Positions 19,044-26,154 of a DNA stretch of 64,000 nt are shown here, piece by piece. Below the pieces are notes generated by a model. The model was given only the letters and a program-made list of their open reading frames with translations. It had not been told where the DNA came from and did not search any database. The DNA comes from an uncultured Clostridia bacterium (GTDB lineage Bacteria > Bacillota > Clostridia > Oscillospirales > Acutalibacteraceae): assembly GCA_946183365.1 (NCBI GenBank), contig CAMHAH010000010.1:1-64000 (forward strand), read 5' to 3'. A program made the position numbers and the translations under genes. Position 1 is the stretch's first letter. The number at the start of each line of letters is the position of its first letter.

Positions 19044-19250
19044 ATGAAAAACAAATATGTACAAGTCGGGGTAATGGCTCTGAGGAACCCCGACGGAACC
19101 TTTCAGCCGTCCACACCTATATATCAGGAAGTGGACGAACGGGACCTCGCCGCCGCTGAACGCACCTTTAAGGAAGTAGCGGAGATATTCGCCGAAAGGT
19201 ATCACAAGGTCAAAATGGCTCACAAAAAGCTCAATAACAAGTTTATATAA
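19044..19250 (+). CDS. Unknown small early phage protein
   Basis: 68 residues, not recognised. It starts with a short beta region (KYVQVGVMALRNPDGTFQPSTPIY) followed by an amphipathic helix rich in Glu, Arg and Lys. It is preceded by AAGGAGG and sits 21 bases after the Cro-like gene in the same transcript. Confidence 0.6.
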   Translation: MKNKYVQVGVMALRNPDGTFQPSTPIYQEVDERDLAAAERTFKEVAEIFAERYHKVKMAHKKLNNKFI

Positions 19251-19265
19251 TTTTTGGAGGAAAAC

Positions 19266-19571
19266 ATGGGCAGAAGAAAACATTATAAAAGACTGAATTT
19301 CACAGACCGTAAGGCTATCGAAATGATGTACCGCCAGAATATGGGCGCGGAGGAGATCGCGGCAAAGCTCGAGGTATCACCTTCTACGGTACGCCGCGAG
19401 CTCAAGCTTGGTCAAACCCGCATAACGGACATAAACGGCCGTAGCGGCTACAGCGCGAACCTCGCTCAAAACAACGCCGATTGGCTCCGTGTGAACAAAG
19501 GAAGGCGCCGCGCTACCTCGTCAGACGACGAGACCGCCAATAAATACGCTTTTTCAAACAGGGATCTATAA
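19266..19571 (+). CDS. Small helix-turn-helix protein
   Basis: 101 residues. Residues 8-45 form a helix-turn-helix of the IS30/Mor type (FTDRKAIEMMYRQNMGAEEI, then AAKLEVSPSTVRREL). The rest is basic with low order. No transposase catalytic domain is present, so it is a DNA-binding regulator or accessory protein. The ATG at 19266, 5 bases after GGAGG, is preferred over an in-frame TTG at 19254 that lies inside the ribosome site. It ends 5 bases before the methyltransferase start. Confidence 0.7.
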   Translation: MGRRKHYKRLNFTDRKAIEMMYRQNMGAEEIAAKLEVSPSTVRRELKLGQTRITDINGRSGYSANLAQNNADWLRVNKGRRRATSSDDETANKYAFSNRDL

Positions 19572-19576
19572 ACGAT

Positions 19577-21280
19577 ATGAGAGCAAAACAAACAAGTCTG
19601 TTCGATACATTATTTATCGACGAATTCGCAGGAGGCGGCGGAGCCAGTACGGGAATTGAGCTTGCTACAGGCCGCCCGATCGATATAGCGATCAATCACG
19701 ATGAAAGTGCGATCATGATGCACAAGCGTAATCATCCGTATACCCGGCATTATCAAGAAAATGTATGGGCAATACATCCGCAGGACGTCACGAACGGTCG
19801 TCATGTTCGTTTAGCCTGGTTCTCTCCCGACTGCAAACACTTTTCAAAAGCAAAGGGAGCCGCTCTTGTCGATAAGAAGATAAGAGGGCTCGCGTGGGTC
19901 GTCCTCAGATGGGCGGCGATAGCAAAGCCCGATGTGATTATGCTTGAAAACGTAGAGGAGTTCACTACATGGGGACCCGTGCGAAAGGGTAAGCCTGTCA
20001 AGAAAAAAGCAGGACAGACCTATCGCAAATGGTATCAACAGCTGTCTGATCTCGGATATGATATTGACACTCGCGTATTATGCGCCGCCGACTACGGCGC
20101 TCCGACGATCCGTAAGAGGTTCTGCTTGATAGCCCGGCGTGACGGTCAGCCTATCAATTGGCCTGAACGCACTCACGCGCCGCGCGACAGCGACGAAGTA
20201 AAAAGCGGCAGATGTAAGCCGTGGAGATCAGCCGCCGAGATAATCGATTTCTCTTTGCCCTCATATTCGATATTTGAGAGCAAAGAGGCGATCAAAGAAA
20301 AATACGGTGTTCGCGTACAGCGGCCGCTCAAACCTAATACCCTGCGTAGAATAGCAAAGGGTATGGATACATTCGTTATTAAATCGGCTAAGCCGTTTAT
20401 TATCCAACACAAGTACAACAATAAAGAGCAGGACATTACCAAGCCGTTGACAACGATCACATCAGTAGGGGCACACGAACTCATTACTCCCACGTTGATC
20501 CAGTATCACACCGAGCAATCAGACAAGGAAGTACGCGGACAGGGTTTGCATGATCCTCTTAGGACGGTAGACAGCTCTAACCGCTACGGTTTGGCGGCAG
20601 TACATTTAACTCAGTATTTCTCGGGCAGCGGACACTATCATTCTGTAGAGGAACCGCTTGCGACGATCACAACTATGGAACGTGAGGGCGTTGTAGCGGC
20701 ACACTTGACCGAGTGGTACGGCAACGCTCGCGAGGGATTGGATATAAACGAACCTTTACAGACGGTTACTTCCAAAGACAGAGAAGCGCTGACAGCGGTA
20801 CACCTTGCGCGTTTTAAAGGAAAAGATAAAGGACAGTGCGTTCGGGATCCTCTATTGACCATTACCGCGTGCGACGGACAGTTTGCAGAGATCAGAACGA
20901 CCGTTATCAAATGGGACGGTAAGCAAGATCTCGGCTATTGGCGTGAAGTAAGAGATCTGCTGAACAAGTATTGCGGATATCATCTTGCAGAGGATGAAAT
21001 CCTCCTGCTGAATATCTGCGGTTCATGGTACTTTATCGCGGATATCAGTCTGCGTATGCTCACACCGAGAGAGCTGTACAACGCTCAAGGCTTCCCGATC
21101 GACTACATCATTGACCGGGATTGCTACGGCAATAAAATCAAGCGCGCTGATCAGGTTGCCCGGTGCGGTAATGCTGTTTGTCCGCCAATGGCTGAGGCTA
21201 TGGTCAGAGCCAATCTGCCGGAATGCTCGAAAAATAAGTATACCGATATGAGAGCATTACATAACGCTATGGTTAGTTAG
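19577..21280 (+). CDS. C5 cytosine DNA methyltransferase with repeated central domain
   Basis: 567 residues. Motif I FAGGGGASTG (18-27), motif IV SPDCKHFS with catalytic Cys86 (the PPCQ form is replaced by PDCK), motif VI ENVEEF, motif VIII PTIRKRFCLIARRDG and motif X near the C-terminus (QVARCGNAVCPPMAEAM) are all present. Between VIII and the C-terminus, about residues 270-440, are five repeats of about 33 residues. Their shared core is PLxTITS-type, and the region occupies the place of the target-recognition domain. No restriction endonuclease is adjacent, so the likely role is phage self-protection or gene control. The start is the ATG at 19577, which has only a weak ribosome site. Confidence 0.9.
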   Translation: MRAKQTSLFDTLFIDEFAGGGGASTGIELATGRPIDIAINHDESAIMMHKRNHPYTRHYQENVWAIHPQDVTNGRHVRLAWFSPDCKHFSKAKGAALVDKKIRGLAWVVLRWAAIAKPDVIMLENVEEFTTWGPVRKGKPVKKKAGQTYRKWYQQLSDLGYDIDTRVLCAADYGAPTIRKRFCLIARRDGQPINWPERTHAPRDSDEVKSGRCKPWRSAAEIIDFSLPSYSIFESKEAIKEKYGVRVQRPLKPNTLRRIAKGMDTFVIKSAKPFIIQHKYNNKEQDITKPLTTITSVGAHELITPTLIQYHTEQSDKEVRGQGLHDPLRTVDSSNRYGLAAVHLTQYFSGSGHYHSVEEPLATITTMEREGVVAAHLTEWYGNAREGLDINEPLQTVTSKDREALTAVHLARFKGKDKGQCVRDPLLTITACDGQFAEIRTTVIKWDGKQDLGYWREVRDLLNKYCGYHLAEDEILLLNICGSWYFIADISLRMLTPRELYNAQGFPIDYIIDRDCYGNKIKRADQVARCGNAVCPPMAEAMVRANLPECSKNKYTDMRALHNAMVS

Positions 21281-21337
21281 GAGTACTCTGTGATATGAGA
21301 GAAGAAAACTGCCCGTATTTGAAGGATGTGAACGATA

Positions 21338-21592
21338 TTGGAGAATGATATCAAATGTTTTACAAAATCAAACTTTTCTGAACGAAGCAAGCTACCGAAA
21401 TGTGTTGATGTCTGCAAGCATTATGATCCGTCCCCGTATCCAGAACATGAAGGCAAGCTTGCAATATGCCAAAATCCGCATAGTGGAGAATACCTTATAG
21501 GTTGTAATACGCTTGCAGATAGAAGTTGTTTTGAGCCATTTGATGAACAAGGGCACATGGTCGGTTTAGATGGTCAATTATCACTGTTTTAG
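21338..21592 (+). CDS. Small Cys-rich phage protein
   Basis: 84 residues from a TTG start; AAGGA lies about 11 bases upstream. Six or seven Cys residues (CVDVCKHYDPSPYPEHEG, ICQNPH, GCNT, SCFEPF) suggest a zinc-binding fold. A tiny overlapping frame (21295-21348) starts ATG and encodes only 17 residues, so it may be a leader or noise. I do not recognise the family. Confidence 0.5.
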   Translation: MENDIKCFTKSNFSERSKLPKCVDVCKHYDPSPYPEHEGKLAICQNPHSGEYLIGCNTLADRSCFEPFDEQGHMVGLDGQLSLF

Positions 21593-21601
21593 GAGGCCTT
21601 T

Positions 21602-21865
21602 ATGCAGAAACGTAACCCTATGACCGTGTTTTCTGTAATATCGGCAAGTCAGTCGCCTTGCTACGGGTGTGGCGACCGCTACGCGCTATGTCATACCGAG
21701 TGCGAAAAGTACAAGGCGTGGAGAGCCGACCTCAACACCAAGAAAAAGCATGAGATATCAGAAAACGCATATAGCTCCTATCAGCATGAGAAGATCACCG
21801 AAAAGGAGCGAAAAATGATAAAAGACAGCAATTCTTATAAAAGACATTTCGGGAGGAAATTGTGA
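21602..21865 (+). CDS. Small zinc-knuckle-like phage protein
   Basis: 87 residues. CYGCGDRYALCHTECEKYKAW is a compact four-Cys plus His cluster often seen in small proteins of Clostridia phages. The rest is a charged helix. AGGAGG lies 7 bases before the ATG. Its stop overlaps the next start (GTGA), which suggests coupled translation. The function is unknown. Confidence 0.65.
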   Translation: MQKRNPMTVFSVISASQSPCYGCGDRYALCHTECEKYKAWRADLNTKKKHEISENAYSSYQHEKITEKERKMIKDSNSYKRHFGRKL

Positions 21866-22095
21866 CAGTAAAGGAACTATTGAAAAAGGAGCCGTTCCCG
21901 GATACGCCCGTCGGCATATATGAGATATCCGATATAGATGGGAAACCGCTGCCGTTGTTCTTAGGCGACAGGCTCGGCGCGATCGAGTGCCGCTACGGAG
22001 CATATGAGGTCGAGGACAGCTTTGAGGCGTATTCTGAGCCGGCTAAAAGGACGGGAATTGTTATATACGTCAAAAGGAAGGAGCGCCTTATATGA
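21862..22095 (+). CDS. Unknown small phage protein
   Basis: 77 residues, GTG start overlapping the previous stop by 4 bases. A compact acidic beta-rich protein with a KRKERL tail; not recognised. GGAGG lies 9 bases before the start. It is coupled by ATGA overlap to the following gene. Confidence 0.55.
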   Translation: MTVKELLKKEPFPDTPVGIYEISDIDGKPLPLFLGDRLGAIECRYGAYEVEDSFEAYSEPAKRTGIVIYVKRKERLI

Positions 22096-22577
22096 GCAAA
22101 AACGAAGCAATCAAGGAATTGCTCAGCCGGTGCCTACGCGACAAAGCACCTTTTACATACAAGCACAACAAAAACGTATTGCGGCGCTTTTTAGAATACT
22201 ACCGCCGGCGCAAGGTAGTAAAGAGAGTTAATAACGCTCTCGGAATAATTCTGCGAAAGTGGCAAATACGCTATATTTTTGATGGTCAAAGTACGCCGCT
22301 ATTCATCGAGATTTCAAGAGGAGGCGGAAAAACGACGGCACATATTCTTTTTGTCCTTCTCAATCCACTAATGGACGGCATCGAATTAGAGCGCATTGTC
22401 ACCGATCGATTTCAAGAAGGGCTGAGGTATGATCCACGAGCTTACGCAAAGGTACTGTACGGAGAGGACGGAGTTGCAGTAGCAAGACAACTGTTTTTTA
22501 AGAAAGAACTTATGGAGACACGAGAAAGACTAAACGCCGCAGGTATCAAGACGAATAATATCACGATAAGGAGGTAA
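22092..22577 (+). CDS. Unknown basic phage protein
   Basis: 161 residues, basic, starting by ATGA overlap with the previous gene. Residues 20-60 are rich in Arg and Lys (FLEYYRRRKVVKRVNNALG), as in nucleic-acid binding proteins. The segment EISRGGGKTTAHILF near 78-92 resembles a Walker A loop (GGGKTT), but the protein has no convincing Walker B and is too short for a normal P-loop ATPase. It may be a degenerate or partial ATPase; function unknown. Confidence 0.55.
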   Translation: MSKNEAIKELLSRCLRDKAPFTYKHNKNVLRRFLEYYRRRKVVKRVNNALGIILRKWQIRYIFDGQSTPLFIEISRGGGKTTAHILFVLLNPLMDGIELERIVTDRFQEGLRYDPRAYAKVLYGEDGVAVARQLFFKKELMETRERLNAAGIKTNNITIRR

Positions 22578-22581
22578 GCGT

Positions 22582-22737
22582 ATGGCGTGGTGGAAAATAC
22601 TTTTACTCTTTTTCGCGGGTAATATCGCCGCCGTAGGCGTCTATATAGCCGTGATCTTTATATATGCCGCGATCAAAGAACACCGTATGGAGCGTAAATA
22701 CCCCGACTGGAAACACAGAGGCGGGCGGAGATCATGA
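22582..22737 (+). CDS. Single-pass membrane microprotein
   Basis: 51 residues. AAGGAGG lies about 7 bases before the ATG. MAWWKILLLFFAG leads into one long hydrophobic segment (about 5-30), followed by a basic cytoplasmic tail (KEHRMERKYPDWKHRGG). It is in the middle of the compact early gene chain; its stop overlaps the next start. Confidence 0.6.
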   Translation: MAWWKILLLFFAGNIAAVGVYIAVIFIYAAIKEHRMERKYPDWKHRGGRRS

Positions 22738-22913
22738 AAAGGATTACCGCCCGACACCCGAACGGGGAGGCATATATAAAGATATGCCCGACATACTCGG
22801 ATATAGACACGCTCTCAACTCATTACGACAAACCAGACGACGCCATGTATCACGACAGCTTGCTTAGCATGGCGAGACGAGTACCGGAGAAGATACTTGA
22901 GGAGGATACTTAA
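22734..22913 (+). CDS. Unknown small phage protein
   Basis: 59 residues. ATGA overlap with the membrane microprotein, and its TAA shares one base with the next ATG (TAATG). The product is a mixed-charge protein with HYDKPDDAMYHDSLLSMARR; not recognised. The overlaps on both sides are the main evidence that it is a real gene. Confidence 0.5.
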   Translation: MKRITARHPNGEAYIKICPTYSDIDTLSTHYDKPDDAMYHDSLLSMARRVPEKILEEDT

Positions 22914-23140
22914 TGACCGTAGCGGAATTACAACAGGCTAAAGCCGCCGGGTGCCCGGTGATCCTCAAAGCTACCCCGCCGAAAACATACTGTGATATTA
23001 CATATAATCGGGTGCTTGCGGTAACCATGAGGAAGATCAACGATACATTCAAGCCCGTAGCGGTATTAGAGGACCGTTGCGGGCGATCGGTCACATATGC
23101 CGAGCCACAGCACATCATTATGGAGGAGAAAAGCGCATGA
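22913..23140 (+). CDS. Unknown small phage protein
   Basis: 75 residues, beta-rich (VILKATPPKTYCDITYNRVLAVTMRK in two strands), with a GAGGA site before the ATG. Similar short proteins with a KATPPKTY-like turn occur in gut phage early regions, but no function is known to me. It is coupled to the transglycosylase by ATGA overlap. Confidence 0.55.
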   Translation: MTVAELQQAKAAGCPVILKATPPKTYCDITYNRVLAVTMRKINDTFKPVAVLEDRCGRSVTYAEPQHIIMEEKSA

Positions 23141-23751
23141 AGTACAGAACATACAGAAAACTACGCGATAAAGCTCCGAAGATCAGACAGATATTATATA
23201 TCGCCGTAGCGGCTATTATGGCGGTAACGCTTCTCGTAGCTGCCCTCGCCGTTGCAGTCAACAGCACCGCCGAAGCGGCGGCGACTGAGCCTACTGAGGA
23301 CGGTATCAAGCTCGAGGTATTCTCACCGATCGACTGCAAGCTCCCGGAAGATCTGCAAGAGTATACCTATTATATATGCCAGCTCAGCGGCATAGAATTT
23401 GAGTTTGCAATGGCTGTCATGTATACAGAGTCCGCTTTTGATACCGAAGCTCTCAGCGATACGGGCGATTACGGTCTCATGCAGATCAACGAAGCTGCTC
23501 TCCCGGAGCTTTCGGACAAGCTCAAGATAACGGATATAACCGACCCGTATCAGAACATACGCGGCGGCGTTTATCTCCTCGGAGGCTACGCCGCAAAGTA
23601 CGACGAACCCGCCCGGGTGCTCATGGCGTACAACATGGGCGACTACGGCTCCTCCACCTTATGGGAGGAGGGCATACACACAACAGCATACACCGATAAG
23701 GTGCTCACAAAGTATAAAGAATTTAAGGAGGCAAATTATGGCAGACGCTAA
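23137..23751 (+). CDS. Membrane-anchored lytic transglycosylase (SLT family)
   Basis: 204 residues. A basic N-terminus and one membrane segment (about 23-48) precede a goose-type SLT domain. Its landmarks are the catalytic Glu in YTESAFDTEALS, GDYGLMQIN and a C-terminal AYNMGDYG. It cleaves peptidoglycan glycan strands, anchored outside the cell membrane. The ATG at 23137, after GGAGGAG and overlapping the previous stop, is preferred over an in-frame start 60 bases upstream that would lie inside the previous gene. It is in the early region, away from the lysis genes, and overlaps the next gene by 14 bases. Confidence 0.85.
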   Translation: MKYRTYRKLRDKAPKIRQILYIAVAAIMAVTLLVAALAVAVNSTAEAAATEPTEDGIKLEVFSPIDCKLPEDLQEYTYYICQLSGIEFEFAMAVMYTESAFDTEALSDTGDYGLMQINEAALPELSDKLKITDITDPYQNIRGGVYLLGGYAAKYDEPARVLMAYNMGDYGSSTLWEEGIHTTAYTDKVLTKYKEFKEANYGRR

Positions 23752-25009
23752 AAAATGTGATAAGTGCGGCTCTTTCTATGACTATCCGAAAGACGGCGAA
23801 GAAAACAGAGCGTACAACATCATCAATACCGCAACCAGAAGATTTATTGACTTGTGCGACGATTGTCAATCCTCACTCGAGGACTGGATCGGGGGTAGCA
23901 AAGGAAAGGAAATCGCCACGCCGATCTATTGTCAATCCTCACTCGAGGACTGGATCGGGGGTAGCAAAGGAAAGGAAATCGCCACGCCGATCTATGGTGT
24001 ATCAGGACTAACAGACAAAAGTACGGCGCTCACTCGCACCGACGACGCGGTAGGAATGAGTTTTGATATCGACCGCTCCTCCGGAGCGATCACCTCCGAT
24101 TTTAACGACGTTTTCCCGTGGAACGTGGCGGAGGTCGTAGACGACGACGCGGGTAAGTTTGTGTCTTTCCCGGAAATGTATTTCCGTATCGGTACCACCG
24201 AAGCGGGAGCAATTACCGACGTAGCGGTCAGCGCTCAGCCCTCCGGCGGCGGAAATTGGTACAGAGTCGCCCCGTTTATGTATGGGTGTTATGGCGCATC
24301 TATTGACGCGGATAAAATGCGCTCCGTATCGGGCGTAAAGCGAGCGGGCAACCGTACACGCGAACAATTCCGAGACCTTGCCTTTAGTACCGGCGCCGGG
24401 TATATCCCGATCGACCTCTATCACCGCAACGTCCTCATGCTTTTATGGTGGATCGAGTTTGCGACAAAGGACTCGCGCTCGATAACAACAGGTAGAATAT
24501 ATAACTCAGGCAACAAGAGCGGGTGCTCGCTGAGACCTTGCGGCGGTACCGACGGAATGACGACTCCGAGCGGCTACGAGCCGGAATATGAGCAAATGAG
24601 GTATCACTATATCGAGGACTTTATCGGCAATATGTGGGAAATGGTCGACGGTATCTATATGACAAGCGAGGGCGAGCACGACTATGTTACCGTTGATCCC
24701 GCAAACTTTTCCGAAAAGCCCGACGGCAAAAAGCCTCTTTCCTTTGCAAATCCCGAAAGCAACGAGATCGCCGCCTACGGGTGGGATCCCGACAACCCGT
24801 TTTTGTTTATGCCGATCGCTACCGTGGATAACGACGATTGCGATACCTATTTTTGCAATTACGTTTTCCGTTATACCGGCTACCCCGTTATGCTCGCGGG
24901 CGCGAGGTGCAACTACTCGCTCGCGTGCTGCGGTTTGTCGTGTGTGTACTACACGAACGCGTCGAACTGGTACTCGAACTGCGGCTCCCGCCTCCTCAAA
25001 ATATCCTGA
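23738..25009 (+). CDS. C-type-lectin-fold variable protein of DGR type with N-terminal zinc finger
   Basis: 423 residues. Residues 7-43 form a CxxC ... CDDC zinc finger like a free-standing small phage protein. Residues 43-86 are a perfect 22-residue tandem duplication. From about 90 the protein resembles the formylglycine-generating-enzyme/C-type-lectin fold used by diversity-generating retroelement (DGR) targets: GNMWEMVDGIY near 290, and a C-terminal GARCN ... NASNWYSN-CGSRL segment that matches the variable region of such targets. Many codons there are NNC (TGC, TAC, AAC), as expected from adenine mutagenesis of AAC codons. No reverse transcriptase or template repeat is in the window. It probably binds a receptor or ligand; its early-region position is unusual. 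Confidence 0.78.
   Translation: MADAKKCDKCGSFYDYPKDGEENRAYNIINTATRRFIDLCDDCQSSLEDWIGGSKGKEIATPIYCQSSLEDWIGGSKGKEIATPIYGVSGLTDKSTALTRTDDAVGMSFDIDRSSGAITSDFNDVFPWNVAEVVDDDAGKFVSFPEMYFRIGTTEAGAITDVAVSAQPSGGGNWYRVAPFMYGCYGASIDADKMRSVSGVKRAGNRTREQFRDLAFSTGAGYIPIDLYHRNVLMLLWWIEFATKDSRSITTGRIYNSGNKSGCSLRPCGGTDGMTTPSGYEPEYEQMRYHYIEDFIGNMWEMVDGIYMTSEGEHDYVTVDPANFSEKPDGKKPLSFANPESNEIAAYGWDPDNPFLFMPIATVDNDDCDTYFCNYVFRYTGYPVMLAGARCNYSLACCGLSCVYYTNASNWYSNCGSRLLKIS
23864..23995. repeat. Perfect 66-bp in-frame tandem duplication
   Basis: 23864-23929 and 23930-23995 are identical and encode 22 residues twice, just behind the zinc finger of the DGR-type protein. The absence of substitutions shows that it is recent. 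Confidence 0.95.
24895..25009 (+). other. Putative DGR variable region (VR)
   Basis: The last 38 codons of the lectin-like gene. Codons at positions expected to vary are TGC, AAC or TAC, all ending in C, while intervening codons are Gly, Ala, Leu, Ser and the terminal GSRL block. The GC-rich GGCTCCCGCCTCCTC stretch at the end could serve as the initiation site for retrohoming. No matching template repeat is visible in the window. Confidence 0.55.
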
Positions 25010-25062
25010 GAGGGGGCTCGGGGGATACTTCCCTCGAAAACATAAGCTACACGGAGGACAAC

Positions 25063-25389
25063 ATGAGCAACAGGCTAACAATACGCACTCCGCAGGGAGC
25101 CGCGCTAATAATAGAGGCTACCAACGAGGAGGACGCAAAGCGCGAGCTTATGGACAAGTACAAGCTCGCTATGAATAAGCTCGCCGACCTCGAGGATAAG
25201 CAAACACCACAGCCTCCCGAAATGGCGACAAATCCACTTAAACTCTTAGCGCGGAATGATCCCATACATTATTATTGCCCGGGGTGCGGGAAACGACTAT
25301 TTAGAGTACGAAACGGTCACGATTTTAACCCGAGATACTGCGAAATATGCGGTCAGGCAATAGATTGGAGAGAGGTATTAAAACTATGA
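25063..25389 (+). CDS. Zinc-ribbon phage protein
   Basis: 108 residues. The N-terminal half is a helical, Lys/Glu-rich region. Residues 68-102 contain CPGCGKRLF and RYCEICGQAIDW, a rubredoxin-like zinc ribbon common in small phage proteins of Clostridia. The ATG at 25063 has GGAGG 7 bases upstream. It is coupled to the ASCH gene by ATGA overlap. No enzymatic function is visible. Confidence 0.7.
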   Translation: MSNRLTIRTPQGAALIIEATNEEDAKRELMDKYKLAMNKLADLEDKQTPQPPEMATNPLKLLARNDPIHYYCPGCGKRLFRVRNGHDFNPRYCEICGQAIDWREVLKL

Positions 25390-25793
25390 GCAATATCATC
25401 ATTTTATCAATCCACAAACAACACTCCGACAATATCCTTGCGGGAAAGAAAATATACGAGTTTAGGAAGAACAAGCCTAAAAAAGAAAATCTCCCCTATC
25501 TCGTATTACTCTACGAGACTCAGAACGGCGGCGGCGCGGGCGCGATCGTAGGCGCTTGCAAAATGAGCAACACGATCACCTTTACCGCGTGCGAGCTCGA
25601 GACTCCCGTCATGGATATATGGGGAGAGACGCTCGCGGACGGCGCTTGCTTGAAGCCCGAGGAGCTCAAGCAGTACGCCAACGGTAAGGATGTCTATGCG
25701 TGGTGCGTGAGCAACCCGATCCGCTTCAAGGAACCGTTACCGCTCAGTAGGCTCGATCTCACCCGAGCGCCTATGAGTTGGCACTATTTATAA
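25386..25793 (+). CDS. ASCH-domain protein
   Basis: 135 residues forming a single ASCH/PUA-like domain: the N-terminal LSIHKQHSDNILAGKKIYEFRKN with the Gly-Lys-Lys-x-x-Glu-x-Arg core, a central beta strand AIVGACK, and a C-terminal PLSRLDLTRAPMSWHYL. ASCH domains bind RNA or modified nucleotides, and phage copies sit in early regions. The start overlaps the previous stop (ATGA). Confidence 0.85.
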   Translation: MSNIIILSIHKQHSDNILAGKKIYEFRKNKPKKENLPYLVLLYETQNGGGAGAIVGACKMSNTITFTACELETPVMDIWGETLADGACLKPEELKQYANGKDVYAWCVSNPIRFKEPLPLSRLDLTRAPMSWHYL

Positions 25794-25806
25794 TAGTATA
25801 GAAAAA

Positions 25807-25839
25807 GACCTTGTCGAGCCTCCAACGCCCGGCAAGGTC
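25807..25839 (+). terminator. Hairpin after the early gene chain
   Basis: Ten-base stem (25807-25816 with 25830-25839, one T-G pair). No U-run follows, so if it terminates transcription it does so with help. The remaining gap to 26154 contains no gene, but holds the long hairpin at 26051-26107. Confidence 0.5.
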
Positions 25840-26050
25840 AAGCAATATGCCTATGTATTAAAACATCTATATTATACAGCAAAAGCGGCATATTGTCAAA
25901 TTTTGGTAAACGGAGCGGGAGCTCTTTTTCTTCCTCGTAATGGGATAATAACTCAGCGACGAAAACTCGCAGGGTGATCCGCTCTATACATGATCCACAC
26001 AATACCCGACTCAATCAAATGATCTGAAATGATAGCGGGTGAATTTCTTT

Positions 26051-26107
26051 GTGGGATTGTGGGAATGTGGTAAACTCTCCGAGTTTTCCATATTTCCATA
26101 ATTCCAC
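26051..26107. other. Long imperfect hairpin, candidate replication origin
   Basis: Arms 26051-26075 and 26083-26107 pair over 25 bases: 20 Watson-Crick pairs, four G-T pairs and one mismatch, around a 7-base loop. Each arm is itself made of TGTGGGAAT-like units. It lies 47 bases before the HUH replication initiator, where the nick site of a rolling-circle origin would be expected. Confidence 0.5.
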
Positions 26108-26154
26108 GGAGAAAGAGGGGCGGCGCAAGCCCCTCGATAACGGAGGCTTGATTT

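Noticed and set aside
19266..19571. IS30-type transposase fragment
   Set aside because: The helix-turn-helix is similar, but no DDE domain or inverted repeats are present, and it lies in a tight phage transcript with its own ribosome site.
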